The translations under genes and the position numbers were made by a program. Positions 1 to 11,409 of a DNA stretch of 64,000 nt are shown piece after piece. Source of the DNA: Hepsetus odoe (lineage: Eukaryota; Chordata; Actinopteri; Characiformes; Hepsetidae); the NCBI GenBank assembly GCA_017165825.1, contig CM029383.1, forward strand, positions 4,283,414 to 4,347,413. Reading direction: 5' to 3'. Under the pieces are notes generated by a model. It searched no databases. It worked only from the letters and a program-made list of their open reading frames with translations, and was not told where the DNA came from. Position 1 is the first letter of the stretch. Each line of letters opens with the position of its first letter.

Positions 1-83
1 GAAGTTGGACTGCCTGTGTAACCTCCAGTTTTTTATTAATTTTTTTTTTTATTTTTTTTTTTTTTTTCCTGGCTTCTTAATTT

Positions 84-325
84 GGGGCAGTGGTGGCCTA
101 GTGGTTAAGGACTAGGCCCAAGAATCAGAAGGTCATGGGTTCGAATTCCAGACCAATAGGTTGCCTTGAGGTACCCCTGAGCAAGGAACCATCTCTGCTC
201 CCCAGACACTTTAAATAGCTGCCCCTGCTGTGCGGTGTGTGTGGGTGAAACGCAGAGGTAGAATTTTGCTGTTTCACTGTGTGCTGTGCTTTGTTTCACA
301 ATGAGTCAAAATAGTAACTTTTTCC
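84..325 (+). repeat. tRNA-derived SINE, family A
   Basis: Starts with the tRNA-like head (ggggcag, then a gtggcctagtggttaagg A-box region and a gggttcgaatt B-box), followed by the gaggtacccctgagcaagg body and the tail with gctgcccctgctg and a tgagtcaaaatagt end. At least seven related copies lie elsewhere in the window. Flanked on the left by a T-rich tract. Confidence 0.85.
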
Positions 326-381
326 CTTCACTCATTTATCACAAGCCAACGTCAATCTAGAGATGTTTGGGAACCTAATTG

Positions 382-382
<1 letters not shown>

Positions 383-421
<39 letters not shown>
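383..421. repeat. poly-T tract
   Basis: About 38 consecutive T residues. It may be the A tail of a minus-strand retroposed fragment or simple low-complexity DNA. No retroposon body is recognised next to it. Confidence 0.8.
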
Positions 422-423
<2 letters not shown>

Positions 424-639
424 GAAATGCTTCCACTTACCACAAACTACAGTCTAAAAAGTCAACAATGTTTAGTTTAAATTTGGCTTTAATTTAAAAC
501 TGGAGCTAAGAGGTTAACGTTGCTACACTCGGAGTTAATAGTCACCCAGACTGTTTGCATAAAAACAAACTCAGTTGCTGCTAATATGGAGAAATTTACA
601 TTTGAGTCTGAAGTTCATAGGAACCCTACAAAACGGAAT

Positions 640-657
640 ATTTATTCTCTCTCTCTC

Positions 658-697
<40 letters not shown>

Positions 698-698
698 A
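640..698. repeat. TC / TCTG microsatellite
   Basis: Dinucleotide TC tract interrupted by three TGTC units. Simple sequence repeat without coding content. Confidence 0.9.
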
Positions 699-886
699 GC
701 TTAATGAGCATTGAAGAAAACACTGTCCTATGGAAAGAATAAAGTTGTGCAATAATTTAGCCCAGATAACTCTATATTTCATTATTACATGTAGACATGG
801 CTAGTGTTCTTGAGAGGGTTTCTATGGCAGTATCACCTGATTGACTAAAGACATACAGACAGGTCTTGCTCACTCTTTCAAGACTG

Positions 887-892
887 TTTATT
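887..892 (-). promoter_or_regulatory. candidate polyadenylation signal of the W-repeat gene
   Basis: Reads AATAAA on the minus strand, about 225 bases downstream of the stop codon at 1115. It is the nearest canonical hexamer I noticed, so it is the likely 3' end signal of the W-repeat transcript. This is by position only. Confidence 0.45.
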
Positions 893-1114
893 TTCATTTT
901 ACACACATTATTAGTTGCACAAACCATTGTATCTCTAACTATAATAGTAAAAATGCAACACAACTCATTTTGATTGCTCACATTGCTTTCATAACTTACT
1001 TCTTCAACCACCATTGCATAAGCCTGCATTAGCTCATATTTGTAAATCCTTCAGCTGCTATCCCTAATGAGAACCTGGATATATATCAACTATACTTTAC
1101 ATTTTATGGATAAA

Positions 1115-4100
1115 TTAAGAACGCCCCTTAGTCTTCTTTGGGCCATTATGCGGTTCATAAGGGTTAAGCAGGAACTTCCAAGAATTCTCCCAGTCAGAAA
1201 GACATACTGGCATTTTTACTGGCTCAACGCTCACTGATTCAGTTACGAATCTCCATGAGCAAGCCCACTCAGCGAACATGACTTTATCACCTTCATCTTT
1301 GCCTTGGCCGGGTTTGCACCTAGCATCACGTTTCGGACGTGGCTGAGTCTTTGCTAGTTTACAAGCATCAGCCCATCGTCTCTGTGGTCCTTCTTTGTTT
1401 ATTTGAGAAAACATATGCTTTTTTGTCGTTTTCTTGCAAAAAATCATAAAGTCATCTTCATACTTCAATTGGCTCATCACAGACTTCATATCAAGCTTGC
1501 TCTCCAGTTTCATGAACCTCCAGGCCATACCCCACTTCCTCACTGAAGCACAAGCTTTGGCAAGAAGAGAAAATAGATAGTTGTTGCACTTGTTTTGGGA
1601 GAAGAAAACCATATGTTGTGGAGAGCATGTGTTTGGTTGGGCTTCCGACCACAACACAATACCCTTTGGAGGCTGGGGGTTAGCTATCTTCCATAATGTA
1701 CCCCATTCAGATACACTCTGATATTGTGCTGAAGCCAACGAATGACTGTGGTTAGACTCAGTCCTTTCACTCTTGTAAAGCAGTGTAGCACTAAACATTG
1801 AAGAATCATGCCAAGATTGTGAAAATTCCTTCTGTCCAGGCTTAGGGTGTTCCTTTTCATCAGATGTTTTTATCTTCCATGATTTTTTCCACTCATGTGC
1901 TGGAAACCTTTCCTTGAAAATGTGAGGCTGAAATGACCTACTTAACCTATGCAAAGGAGAGTGAAGCTCCTTTCCCACTTTGATTTCCATTGAACTCTCA
2001 AGCCAGCTAGCATCAGGTGGATGATCTACCCGGTTCTCACAATGGAGTCTGCTGAAGCTCCAAGAACCTGCCCACTCTGTTGTAGAGGGTCCATCTTGAA
2101 GGAACTGGTTGGTGGAGAATTGCCAGGATTGTTCCCAGTCTGCCAAAGATCTCTCTCTCCTATGTAATTGGGTATCTGCTATCTGGGTAGAAGGGCGTGT
2201 GCTGTGGGTGCCTTCCCTTTCCACACGGTGTTGATGTCTTGTGGATCTCCAAGACTCACCCCATCCACGAGACCCAGTTGGCCCGTTACAGGGAAATTCC
2301 TCTTTTATTGACTCATTTGCTCTGACCCACCTATCAGTTCTATTTTGAGTAAATGCAGACCAACCTTGTTGCCAAACATTGCTTTCCTGGTTGAGGTTTA
2401 GATTTGTGAACTTCCAAGAATTGGTCCATTCAGCCAGAGAGGTTTGTGGCGCTTGCTTCAGAGCAGACATTCTTTGTCGTCTTCTCTGGATTTTAATTTG
2501 CCTGCGTTGATTTTTCAATGACTTCCAGGAATCTTTCCACTTTGATATGAAAGTGTATTCATCTTTATGGGCTGAACACTCAAGTATCTCATCAGGTTTA
2601 CCTTTCTTTGGAAATGGGAATACCTCAAATTCATGTTTCACAGGAAGGCCATCAAACCATACTTGCTTTTGCTCTGGTATCTTTGTTTTATTTTCTCTTA
2701 GTTTCTCCACAGGTCGCTCCTCATACGCTGACAAATTCTTAATGGTTACCCATGATTTTTGCCATTCAGGGGCTCCCAGGGGAACATTATTTTCTTGGAA
2801 ATGGGAACTCCCCAACATTCTGTAGTTTTCATCCTTTGAAGCATCAATTATTGTTTTGTAGGTTTTAGGATCCAATGGCTCCTCAGGCATCTTTATTGGA
2901 GGCTCAGATATAATTGATAGATTTTGTTGCTGTGAAATCTGTGAAAAAGGTTTAGAAAGCCTCCAAGAGTCCATCCAACCAGGTGGAGAAGAGGTTCCTA
3001 GGGATTTTGGCTTCATGTGAAGCTGTCTCTTAAAATGCTTCCAAGACAGGCTCCATGGAATTGTAGACTGTTCTTCATTGTCCACATCACTTTCTGAACT
3101 CAAAGATTCACACACAAATTTCACATTGTCTTCTTTAGATGGCTTTGCTGTCTTCCAGGATTCATGCCATTCATATGAAGAGTAATCTTCATTGTAGCAG
3201 TTTATCTGATGGAGCATGTTAAGTTTCTCTTGCCTTAAATTCTTTGGACCATTACTTCCACTTCCATGAGCTTCTTTCTTCTGGTTTGTGTACTTCCAGC
3301 ATTTCTCCCAATCTGGTATAGTCTTATTTTTCTCAAAAGTCAGTGGTTTGTTTACTCTTGTCCATGGAAACAAAACACCATTGTAGGTATACTCGTTGTT
3401 GGTGTCATATACATGTTCTTGCCATGATTTGCCCTCATTGTTTGGCTGAACATTAAAAAATTTCCATGACTGACCCCAGTTTGATGCAGGAGGAATTTGT
3501 TCTGGCTGAGACAAAGTCTGCGTGAACTTCCAGGACTTTGTCCACACCATTAAGCCTGGCTGCTTCTCACTTAGACTAAGTAGCAGAGCAAGCTTATTTC
3601 TTTTTGTCTCAACTTTTTTCACATCGACTGGCCTCTGTGGTCGACTGCTCACAAATCCACTAGGCCTGCCCAAAGCCATCTGCTTGGCCTTGTAGGTCTG
3701 GGCAGGTAACTCCTCTATAGGTTTGTCTTTTCTTTCAACCCTTCTTGGTTTTACCTTTCCAGACATGCGCTTTGCCCAGTCTTCATTAATTCTATGGTAA
3801 AAATGAAAGCAGAATAATGGAGGGTTACAGCAGTTTGAACTGCTTAATAGGAAAAACTGAACTGCTTAATAGTCATTGATAATATTAAAGAAAATGTCCA
3901 AAAATTATTTTTAAAGTGCAAAAAATGTAACATATCTTATATCACATTTCACTTGTATCCAACATCAAACCACTCAGACCGACTTTGTTTACAACCCAAC
4001 TATTGAACTGTGGATTCAGACTCTGACTGTGGGCTTTTTAAAACAAAATCCCACTTGAAGCAAGTGGGACCCCAAAAGGGTCTCTGCTGGAGTTAATAAC

Positions 4101-4265
4101 CTACATGTACAGAGTCTGAGCAAGAGCTTACCTCATTAGTGCACTTTTCTCCAATCTTTCTTCTTCTGACTTCATCTTCTGCCCATGCTCCCGGTGCCTG
4201 ATTTCCCAGACATTCTTCATAATTGAAGCATCACAAACCAACACCTCTGAATTTTTATCCGTCAT
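1115..4265 (-). CDS. W-x3-W repeat protein, two exons, family not recognised
   Basis: Exon A spans 4132-4265 and exon B 1115-3791, separated by a 340-base intron. Exon A ends ATG-AG with a GTAAGC donor. Exon B follows a ttttaccatag acceptor and begins with A, so the split codon is AGA and the frame continues as R-INEDWAKRM into a long open frame of 883 residues from that last Met. The product is about 936 residues and soluble-looking, with no signal peptide or membrane segment. Exon B carries about 20 copies of a degenerate motif, [D/E/G/K]W-x2-SW-[K/R]-x-[F/L/T], such as DWEKCWKYTN, EWTNSWKFTN and DWENSWKFLL, spaced roughly 25-65 residues apart and rich in Lys, Ser and Gln between. The start at 4265 is chosen because a pyrimidine-rich tract and CAG end at 4277, just before it. 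An in-frame ATG at 4334 would give 959 residues if that acceptor is not used. Upstream non-coding exons are not identified. The function is unknown. The same N-terminal exon type occurs at 61470. Confidence 0.8.
3792..4131 (-). other. intron of the W-repeat gene, with a short hairpin
   Basis: GT-AG intron on the minus strand, phase 2, 340 bases. It contains an 8-bp inverted repeat at 4049-4069 (tcccactt ... aagtggga, 5-base loop). Nothing else is recognised in it. Confidence 0.75.
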
Positions 4266-4334
4266 TTTGGCAGCACCTGAGTTCAGTGAAGAATAAAGGT
4301 TTGAGTCAATAGATTCAGACATATTAAAACACAT

Positions 4335-5450
4335 TATTAGATCTTAAAATGGAAATCTTCATGGATTTCATATATCTTGTTTTAATGTTGCATTAATCTG
4401 TTAATGAATTGCTTGATTGTTTGTTTGTTTTAAATTTAAATACTAAGCAAAAGAAGAAAACAAAATACAAGCAGTGCAGGGGAAGAAAATTAGATTTGAT
4501 ATATTATAATAATATATTAATAATCTGATAAAATTATTTTTGACACGTTACAATGCAAAAGCAATCTCATATGAAATGACTTGCATAATTAATGCGTTCA
4601 TGCATTTCTAAAAATGCTGTGTATATAAAAAATGAATCGTTGTGCAATATTTCAAATATTCATCCAAATGTCATGCATGTACACCAATTTATTCTGCTAT
4701 TGAATTAATCACCGTTCATTAAAGCTTGTCACAGGCATATTCCTAAAACTCACCCGTGCGACTGTACTCAGGCAAACTTGAGAAATTGTTCGCAGGGCAA
4801 GGGCAGCTCCTATATATTGCCAAGTGTCGACTGTAATTAACCTTCTCCATGTGACTGAGATCTGTGCTTCAGCTATTTTTACCATCCTGCAAGTGAGCTG
4901 AGTTCTGGAGCCATCAGTGCTCGGAGGCAACAGAATGCAGTGATTGATTTTATGGTGCTTTAAACAATTACAGTTTGAAAGTAGTAGCTAATGCCCACCA
5001 CGCAAGCCTGTGCATTCCTTTCAACAGCTGCAAGTAGAGCATCCGCTTAAGAGCGACTCTAATTATGGACTTTTCATGCACTAAGCTCATAGGATCATAT
5101 GCAATAAACCACCATCCCTTCCTGCACCCAAGTCTCTAACAATAGTGTGGGGTGAGGGTTAGAAGGCAAACAGAAGGAAAAAAATGTCTAAGCGTGTTGA
5201 AATGTATAGGAGAAAGCAGTGGCCCTAACACTGAGCTTAATTCCTGTTGGTGCCAAAGCTACGTTGCCAGGAGGTGAAGACATTTGGCTTTGTCAATTTA
5301 TAGTTATCACATGATGCCACATCCTTAAACGACAAGCCATCAGAAGGGCAAAACAGAGCTTTCTTCCACTGATTTTGACAAGGGTTGTTTCACTGAAATG
5401 CTCATCGGTACCTGGAAGAAACTTGGGACTCCTCACTGATCCTGGAGTTT
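4335..5450. other. upstream flank of the W-repeat gene, no feature recognised
   Basis: AT-rich sequence with no convincing exon or repeat. The promoter and any untranslated first exon of the W-repeat gene should lie here or just beyond, but neither a TATA box nor a CpG-rich stretch stands out. A 73-residue open frame at 4709-4930 on the minus strand has no recognisable features. Confidence 0.5.
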
Positions 5451-5697
5451 AAAACCAAACTAACTCTGTACTGTTAGTATACCCAAGGGGGTTGGGTAGC
5501 CGGTTGACCTTGGACCCTCAGAGGTTTTTTTTTTCTCCACATAGTGGAGTTTTTGGTTCCTCTCCTCCGTAGTCGTCCGGCTTTAACATCTATTACTGTA
5601 ACCTATTGCACCATCTACCACCAATGTAAAGTGCCTTGGGGCAACTTTGTTGTAAAAGGCGCTATACAAGAATAAATTGAATTGAATTGAATTGAAT
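5451..5697 (+). repeat. 245-bp interspersed repeat with TTGAA tail, copy 1
   Basis: Begins aaaaccaaactaact, contains a poly-T stretch, gtaaagtgccttgggg and ggcgctatacaag, and ends in tandem TTGAA units. A near-identical copy with the same left boundary is at 20398. The TTGAA tail is like that of L2-type fish LINEs, so this is either a SINE using an L2 tail or a fixed-length 3' fragment. Confidence 0.8.
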
Positions 5698-6340
5698 AGT
5701 TGCATTAGCAGTTGACGGCTGAAGTTCTACAAAGTCTTAACAGAGAAAGAAATATCAGCGGAGATGATGGATTTATGCTACATGGTGTGTCTCCTTAGTA
5801 AAGGAATGAATGAATGGCAACCATTAGCTCATACATCTTTGCAGGGAACATTTCATCAGAGATAAGCTCAAGCTTTTACTGATTATATTTCCAGTCGTAT
5901 CTTAACCATATTGTCCGGGCACAATTCATTTTCATCCACAGTGGTCTTGATAAGTTAGCCATGTAGAGCTGACTGATATATTAACAGCTTCTATTTAGTT
6001 TAGGATTAAAAGGTTCATTTTCTGTCTGAAATCTGAACAGCTGATTTTATGGAAAGAAGAGAGTAACTAACATTAGCCAATGTTCACTCACCTTTACTTT
6101 CACAATGAATGCTTATACTTCAAATCCCTCACACACGCGATTGACTGCACTTTTGTAAATGTACATCCTGCAGGCAGTGAGGGATTCTCCATAAGTAACA
6201 TGCAAATATTTTCACAGTGGAGCTCTGGCTCCACTCTCTGTTTGCTGTGCTTTGGTAAAATGATTAGACTATTGTTCCTAAAGTTAGAAACCATAAGTTG
6301 CTTCTTAAGTTAAGAAGCGAATGTGATGCTCTGGGACTTA

Positions 6341-6537
6341 CATCTACATTTGCGGCATTTAGCACACACACTTCCAAGTCCTAATTACAGGGACAGCCCC
6401 CCCCCTTAGCAACTCAGAGTCAGGGGTCTTGCTCAGGAACCCAGTGGTGATAGCACTAGAGGTGGGACTCAAACATACGACATTTGATCCATAGGTCTCT
6501 AGCCAAGTATCTGACCACTAGACCACCACCACTCCCT
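6341..6537 (-). repeat. tRNA-derived SINE, family C (TGTAAATG tail)
   Basis: On the minus strand it reads from a gtggtctagtggtcag head through a tgggttcctgagcaagacccctgac body to cgcaaatgtagatgtaag. The right-hand part is the tRNA-like head and the left-hand part the characteristic tail shared with the copies at 19121 and 54674. Confidence 0.8.
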
Positions 6538-6863
6538 CTAAAAGGACCCTTTGCTTTAAAAGGAACAAGATCTTTGATAGGACATATGCCATCATTGACT
6601 CTATCAAGAAGGTTTTAAATTAAGCTCAGGCTACCAACCAAGCAGCTAAGGCTATGCTATGGTTGAATTTTTCTGAAAAGAATGATCCAATACATATGCT
6701 AATTTCCAAAAATGCCCACAATCTTCTGACATGGCCATCCCAGTCTGCTGATATAAACTCAACTGAAAACCTGCAGGGTTGAAGGTGTAGAGGAGTGTGC
6801 AAAAGAGAGGAGGATCTGATGATATTGTGTTTTGAGGTGCGGTCCCAGATTGCTTTGGAGTCT

Positions 6864-6940
6864 TCATCCATTCAGCCATCCATCCATTATCTGAGCTGCT
6901 TGTACAGGGTCACAGAGGGTGCTCGAGGTTGTCCTGTGTG
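6864..6940 (-). repeat. fragment of an L2-like SINE tail
   Basis: Contains atccatccattatctgagctgcttgtacaggg, which is the reverse complement of the ggatggatgg-ended tail common in fish SINE and L2 repeats. It is too short to assign to a family. Confidence 0.5.
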
Positions 6941-7647
6941 CAGCTGCGCTATGGAAAAAAGCAGCAAAAGACAATGTATGCAGACAATATTCAAGCGTAT
7001 GTTAATGTTTAGAATGTTTTGCCTTTCTCCTATTCATTTTTGGGGAAGGTCTGACTGTGTGTTACTGTACTAAATTTGATTACTAACTCTGAGTTCTATA
7101 GTCGGTTTTGCAAAATTATTAGATTATTGCGAGTCACAATATTGTAAAGAAGTGATATTTCTGGGTAGTTTTAAGTGTTCATTTGTGCATTACATATCAG
7201 CATCAAAACAGCTGTGATGCAGGGTGTTCGTTTATGTACTCTGACTCCCTTTAATTGAACAAGTAATTTCTCCGCTTTGTGAAAGAGTGACAGCAGGCCC
7301 TTAAAAATGATGTAGAGCGATGACATGAAAAACAGCAGCTGCGATAAAACAGCATGTGCTATGTTAAGCTGCATCCAGCCACTTTAATACCGTTGCATTC
7401 ACACCCGTATAAATTACATCATCTCAGTTGTAAAAGCAAAGACAATCTACTAACTGCTGGATTTCATGGTTTAAAATGAATGATGACTTTGCTGAAGGAG
7501 CAAAATGCTCTTTTCTTCTCTGGTAGTTTAACATGATTGAATATCTGCAGTTCTCATACATTTATAGCTTAATTAATGTCTGTGAACTGGTTACATGCAT
7601 TATTGAAGTAAACAGGAAGATGCAGAGGACAGGAACAAATGGAAACA

Positions 7648-7670
7648 TATATATATATATATATATATCC
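7648..7670. repeat. TA microsatellite
   Basis: About 11 TA units in otherwise non-repetitive AT-rich DNA. Confidence 0.9.
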
Positions 7671-7769
7671 TTTAGGGTAACTATGAGAAACAAACTCCAA
7701 AGAAACAGGTCAATACTTTGAATAACATAACTTCAAGAAAGTTTAATTACACTACACTAAAATGTCTAA

Positions 7770-7890
7770 CTGCAACAGACTGGCAACCTGTCCAGGGTGT
7801 TTCCCACCCTTTCGTCCTGTGAGAGCTGGGATGGGCTTCAGCACCCTGCGACCCTAATCAGGACAAGTGGCTGTGAAAGCGATCTGACCT
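7770..7890 (+). repeat. SINE/L2-like tail fragment
   Basis: Carries ctggcaacctgtccagggtg, ctgtgagagctgggatgggc and accctaatcaggacaagtgg, the 3' part shared with the family B and D SINEs in this window. The tRNA head is missing. Confidence 0.7.
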
Positions 7891-7924
7891 GTTAACAAGA
7901 TAAGTATGAGGTAAACTGTGTAAT

Positions 7925-8177
7925 TCTTCTTCTTCTTTCAGCTGCTCCCATTTAGGGGGCACCACAGCAAAAAATCCATTTCCATTTCTTCCGGTCCTCT
8001 GCAGCTTTTGCCTTTAAACGGACCACCTGCATGTCCTTGCTTACCAAATCCATAAACCTCCTCTTTGGTCTTCCTCTTCTCCTCTTTCCAGGCAGCTCCA
8101 TCTTCAACATCCTGCGCTCAATATAATCCTCATCTCTCCTCTGGACATGTCAAAACCAACGCAACCTTGCTTTTATA
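7925..8177 (-). mobile_element. 5'-truncated RTE-like LINE fragment
   Basis: The minus strand matches the last ~250 bases of the LINE at 54912: the GHVQRR-like, GRRML-like and KRRGRPKRRFMD-like stretch, then the GCTGTGGTG(G)CCCCTAAA end and a GAA-repeat tail. It has several frame-disrupting changes. No clear target-site duplication was found. Confidence 0.85.
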
Positions 8178-8520
8178 ATAAACTTCTGTGAAACTATTTT
8201 GCATAAATCTGAGGTAAACACCAAGATAATGTAATTAAATTGCACTAAAATATTCATATTTATATGGATTCTAGCTGTTAGGCAGATTAAAGATGTAATA
8301 AAATTGCATAACTGGATGATTACATAAAATGAGGAGGAAGTCCTCTAACATCAGCTTTTAGCAGGGAAGTAAGGCGTATTAAAGCCAGTAAAGACCCGGT
8401 TAAGCCATTGTATGAGTCATTGCTCCCTTGTACGATCCAGATCCAAGTGCATCCCCTATGACTATCCTCAGACCCTACAAACTGTATTAGTTTTAGTTTC
8501 TTGTTTAAGTTTAATGTCAA
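8178..8520. other. gene-free stretch, nothing recognised
   Basis: AT-rich sequence between two LINE relics with no convincing open frame or repeat signature. Confidence 0.5.
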
Positions 8521-9890
8521 TTAGGTACAGTGCTGTTTAATTTTACGGCTGCAGCGAGTGGTGAAATTGTCCTGAACAGAAGGCAGAGTGATCCCAATGA
8601 TCTTCTCAGCTGTCCTCACTACCCATTGTAGGGAGAGTTCCGATACCAGGCAGTGATGCTGCAGCTCAGAAAGCTCTCTATGGATCCACTGTAGAACATG
8701 GTGAGGACTGGCTAAGCATAATGGCACTGGAGGTGCAGCTCCTGGTTCTGCCTGACTGGGGTCTCCCAGTCAGGAAGTCCAGGATCCAGTTACAGGGGGA
8801 GATGTTCAGGCCCAGCAGCCTCAGCTTCTCACTCAGATGCTGAGGATATGATGGTGTTGAATGCTGAACTCAAGCCAACAAACAGTAATCTCACATAACT
8901 GTCCATTCTGTCCAGATGGGAGAGGGCCAGATGGAGGGTGGTGGAGATGGCATCATCCGTTGAACAGTTGGAATGATACACAAACTGCAGGGGGTGCAGT
9001 GAGGCTGGGAGCTAGAGTTCTTGTGTCATGACCAGCCTCTCAAAGCACTTCATGATGACAGGTGTGAGTGTGATGAGAAGATAGTCATGGAGGCAGGACA
9101 CAGATGACTTCTTTGGAATAGGGATGATGGTGGTGGTCTTGAAGCAACTTGAAACAACAGTGGTGCTTAGAGAGATGTTGAAGATGTCGGTAAGAATGTC
9201 TGCCAGCTGTTTTGCACATCCTCTGAGCACACAGAGTATGTTGTCTGGACCAGCAGCAAGATCTCAGCTGTGGTCAGGCAGAGAAACTGGATGTTAGGAT
9301 GAGGGATGGAGTTCCTCATCGCCGTGTTGTTTTGCACATCAAACCATGCGTAGAAGTTGTTTATTGCATCTGGAAAGGAGGTCTCCCCAGCAGAGACAGG
9401 TGCAGATCCTGTAATTGGTTAGGGCCTGGATGCCCTTCCACATGCGCAGTATGTCCCCGGTGTTCTTGAAGTGGCCATGGATTCTCTGGGTGTTTAGCTC
9501 TTCTACTCAGATGGCTCGAGACAGGTTTGCTCTCACTGTTCTTAGGGCGGCCCCCACCCCTGACATGAATGCCTTGTCCCGGGTTTCAGGAGTGTGCCCA
9601 CTTTGGCAGTCATCCACGGCTTCTGGTTGGGGTGTGTGGTGATGGTTTTGAAGACAATAACATCATCAATGCACTTGCTGATTAATTCAGTCACAGACGC
9701 TTTGATCCTCTATAGGTTGCAGCCTCCCTAAACATGTCCCAGTCGGTGTGCTCAAAGCGTCCTTAAGTGCAGAGATGGCTCCTGGGGGACAGGTCTTTAC
9801 TAGCGTTAGGGTGGGCTTGACATGCCTGACGATGGGTCTGTACGCTGGGATCAGCAGAACAGAGTTGTGGTCCAAGTATCAGAGGAAGGG
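8521..9890 (-). mobile_element. decayed jockey-type (L2/Rex1-like) non-LTR retrotransposon
   Basis: Minus-strand frames give three blocks in the order expected for a jockey-group LINE: DHNSVLLIPAYRP-like at the end of the endonuclease (about 9690-9875), TTTIIPIPKKSSVSCLHDY and VIMKCFERLV of the reverse transcriptase (9012-9230), and WVVRTAEKIIGITLPS at the C-terminal end (8521-8727). The catalytic FADD region between the last two blocks is missing or scrambled, and frames are broken by stops and indels. It is an old, inactive copy with internal deletions. The assignment to L2 or Rex1 is from memory of these families. Confidence 0.75.
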
Positions 9891-9899
9891 CATGGCTTA

Positions 9900-10625
9900 G
9901 TACATCACAGTCAAAATATTAAAGGATCTTACCATTGTACTTTGGATGTGAATCATTTGTACTCTGGAGCAAATGTCTCACATTTATCCAGTTATACCTA
10001 GAACTTAAGGGCTCCACCAATTTTCTCAAAAACGTAAAAAAATGTGCTTTTATCATATCACCCCTTTAATACCTGGTTACAAGAAAGGGCTAGATAACAG
10101 ACTCAAAACTCTGTGGCAGTTTCATATCTTATTCCACAAGTGCACAGCTCCTGACCTGAGGGCCAGTGTTGAGCAATGTTTGGTCATTTTCCAGCTCAAA
10201 CACACCTAAATCAACTCATCAGTTAATTGCTGGGATTAATGGCTGTGTAAAAGTATGGGAGCTACCAAACGGTGCTGGATAGGCTATACCTGGCCAAGTC
10301 TATACCTGGACACAGCGTATAGAATGTGTTTATATATATTATATGTATCTGCCAAGCCCCTCACATATGTGACATTAAAGTTTAGCAAAAATAGCCTTGA
10401 ACAGACGGTTCCCATTATGATGACCTCATGTGTTTCACATATTTGGTCTCTGCCCTTCCCCTATTAAATATCTTGACAGGTCTCACTGCCCCCACAAAGT
10501 AATAAATTAAGCCGAACAGTAACATACTGCATTTATTTATAGCGCAATGGCAGAACAGGCTTCCCGAGTTCACTCAGTTTAACAGATATTATTTTCTCAA
10601 TAGAAAATTAGTAATATTCTATATA
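9900..10625. other. gene-free stretch, nothing recognised
   Basis: No exon, repeat head or transposon end was recognised. Short open frames are at background level. Confidence 0.5.
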
Positions 10626-10639
10626 CATGGATACGCCAG

Positions 10640-11400
10640 TTTATTGGAAACCTGCGTGTCCTTTTTTAACAGAAATGCCAAAATATATGTGTGCACATAC
10701 AAGATCTAGAGTTCAGTTCATCTGTCATCAGCCATGCTCTGCCCTGTCAATTGTAAAAAGTGACCACTAAAGGCATTCCTAGCACAGCAGTGACACTAAT
10801 ATGGTCATGGCACGGTAGTGTGTTGTGGTATGAGTATACAGTGGATTTTTACAAGAAGCTTTATTATAACACCCTCTAAACTATTTCTTGGAATCAGTGG
10901 TCCCTTTCAATTGACAGACATTGCTGGTTAAATTACGGATCACCATCACATCAGTGGTCTGCTATTCAGATATCTGGTCAGTGATGGGCTCTTTGCATTG
11001 CTGGACAATAAGGTGGGAGTTTAAATTTATAGCAGTTACGCAAACATGGCAAATGTTTCTAATAGAATGGCCAGTATGAGTACAAACCATAAAGATTTTT
11101 CGAATAACTCGCTGTATTTGCTGTAGTTCCTGATGTAGTCCAAATATTGTTTTGCTGGTTTTTCTAATCTAGCAAAGTAAAATCCCAGCAAAGAGGGTCA
11201 ACCAAGCAACACTTCAATTAACAATTAACTTTCACAGCAGAGGTCTGTCACTGAATTATCTTGTTAAATAGTAGTCCTATGGCGGTGCCTTTTCATTGCT
11301 GGAAAAGATGAGCAAGACTTTTAGACACCGCTGGATACAGCCAGTATTGATAACAATTGCACAAGCATGAAAGGCGTTCCTAATAAAATGGCCAGAAAGA
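10640..11400. mobile_element. two partial copies of a non-autonomous DNA transposon
   Basis: The sequence begins near gccagtttattggaaac and contains two outward ends, ttctaatagaatggccagt (about 11068) and ttcctaataaaatggccag (about 11375). These are the type of terminus of a common fish MITE-like repeat. Between them lie fragments such as gacaataaggtgg that also belong to that repeat. No transposase frame remains. The family name is not assigned. Confidence 0.55.
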
Positions 11401-11409
11401 ATACACCAA

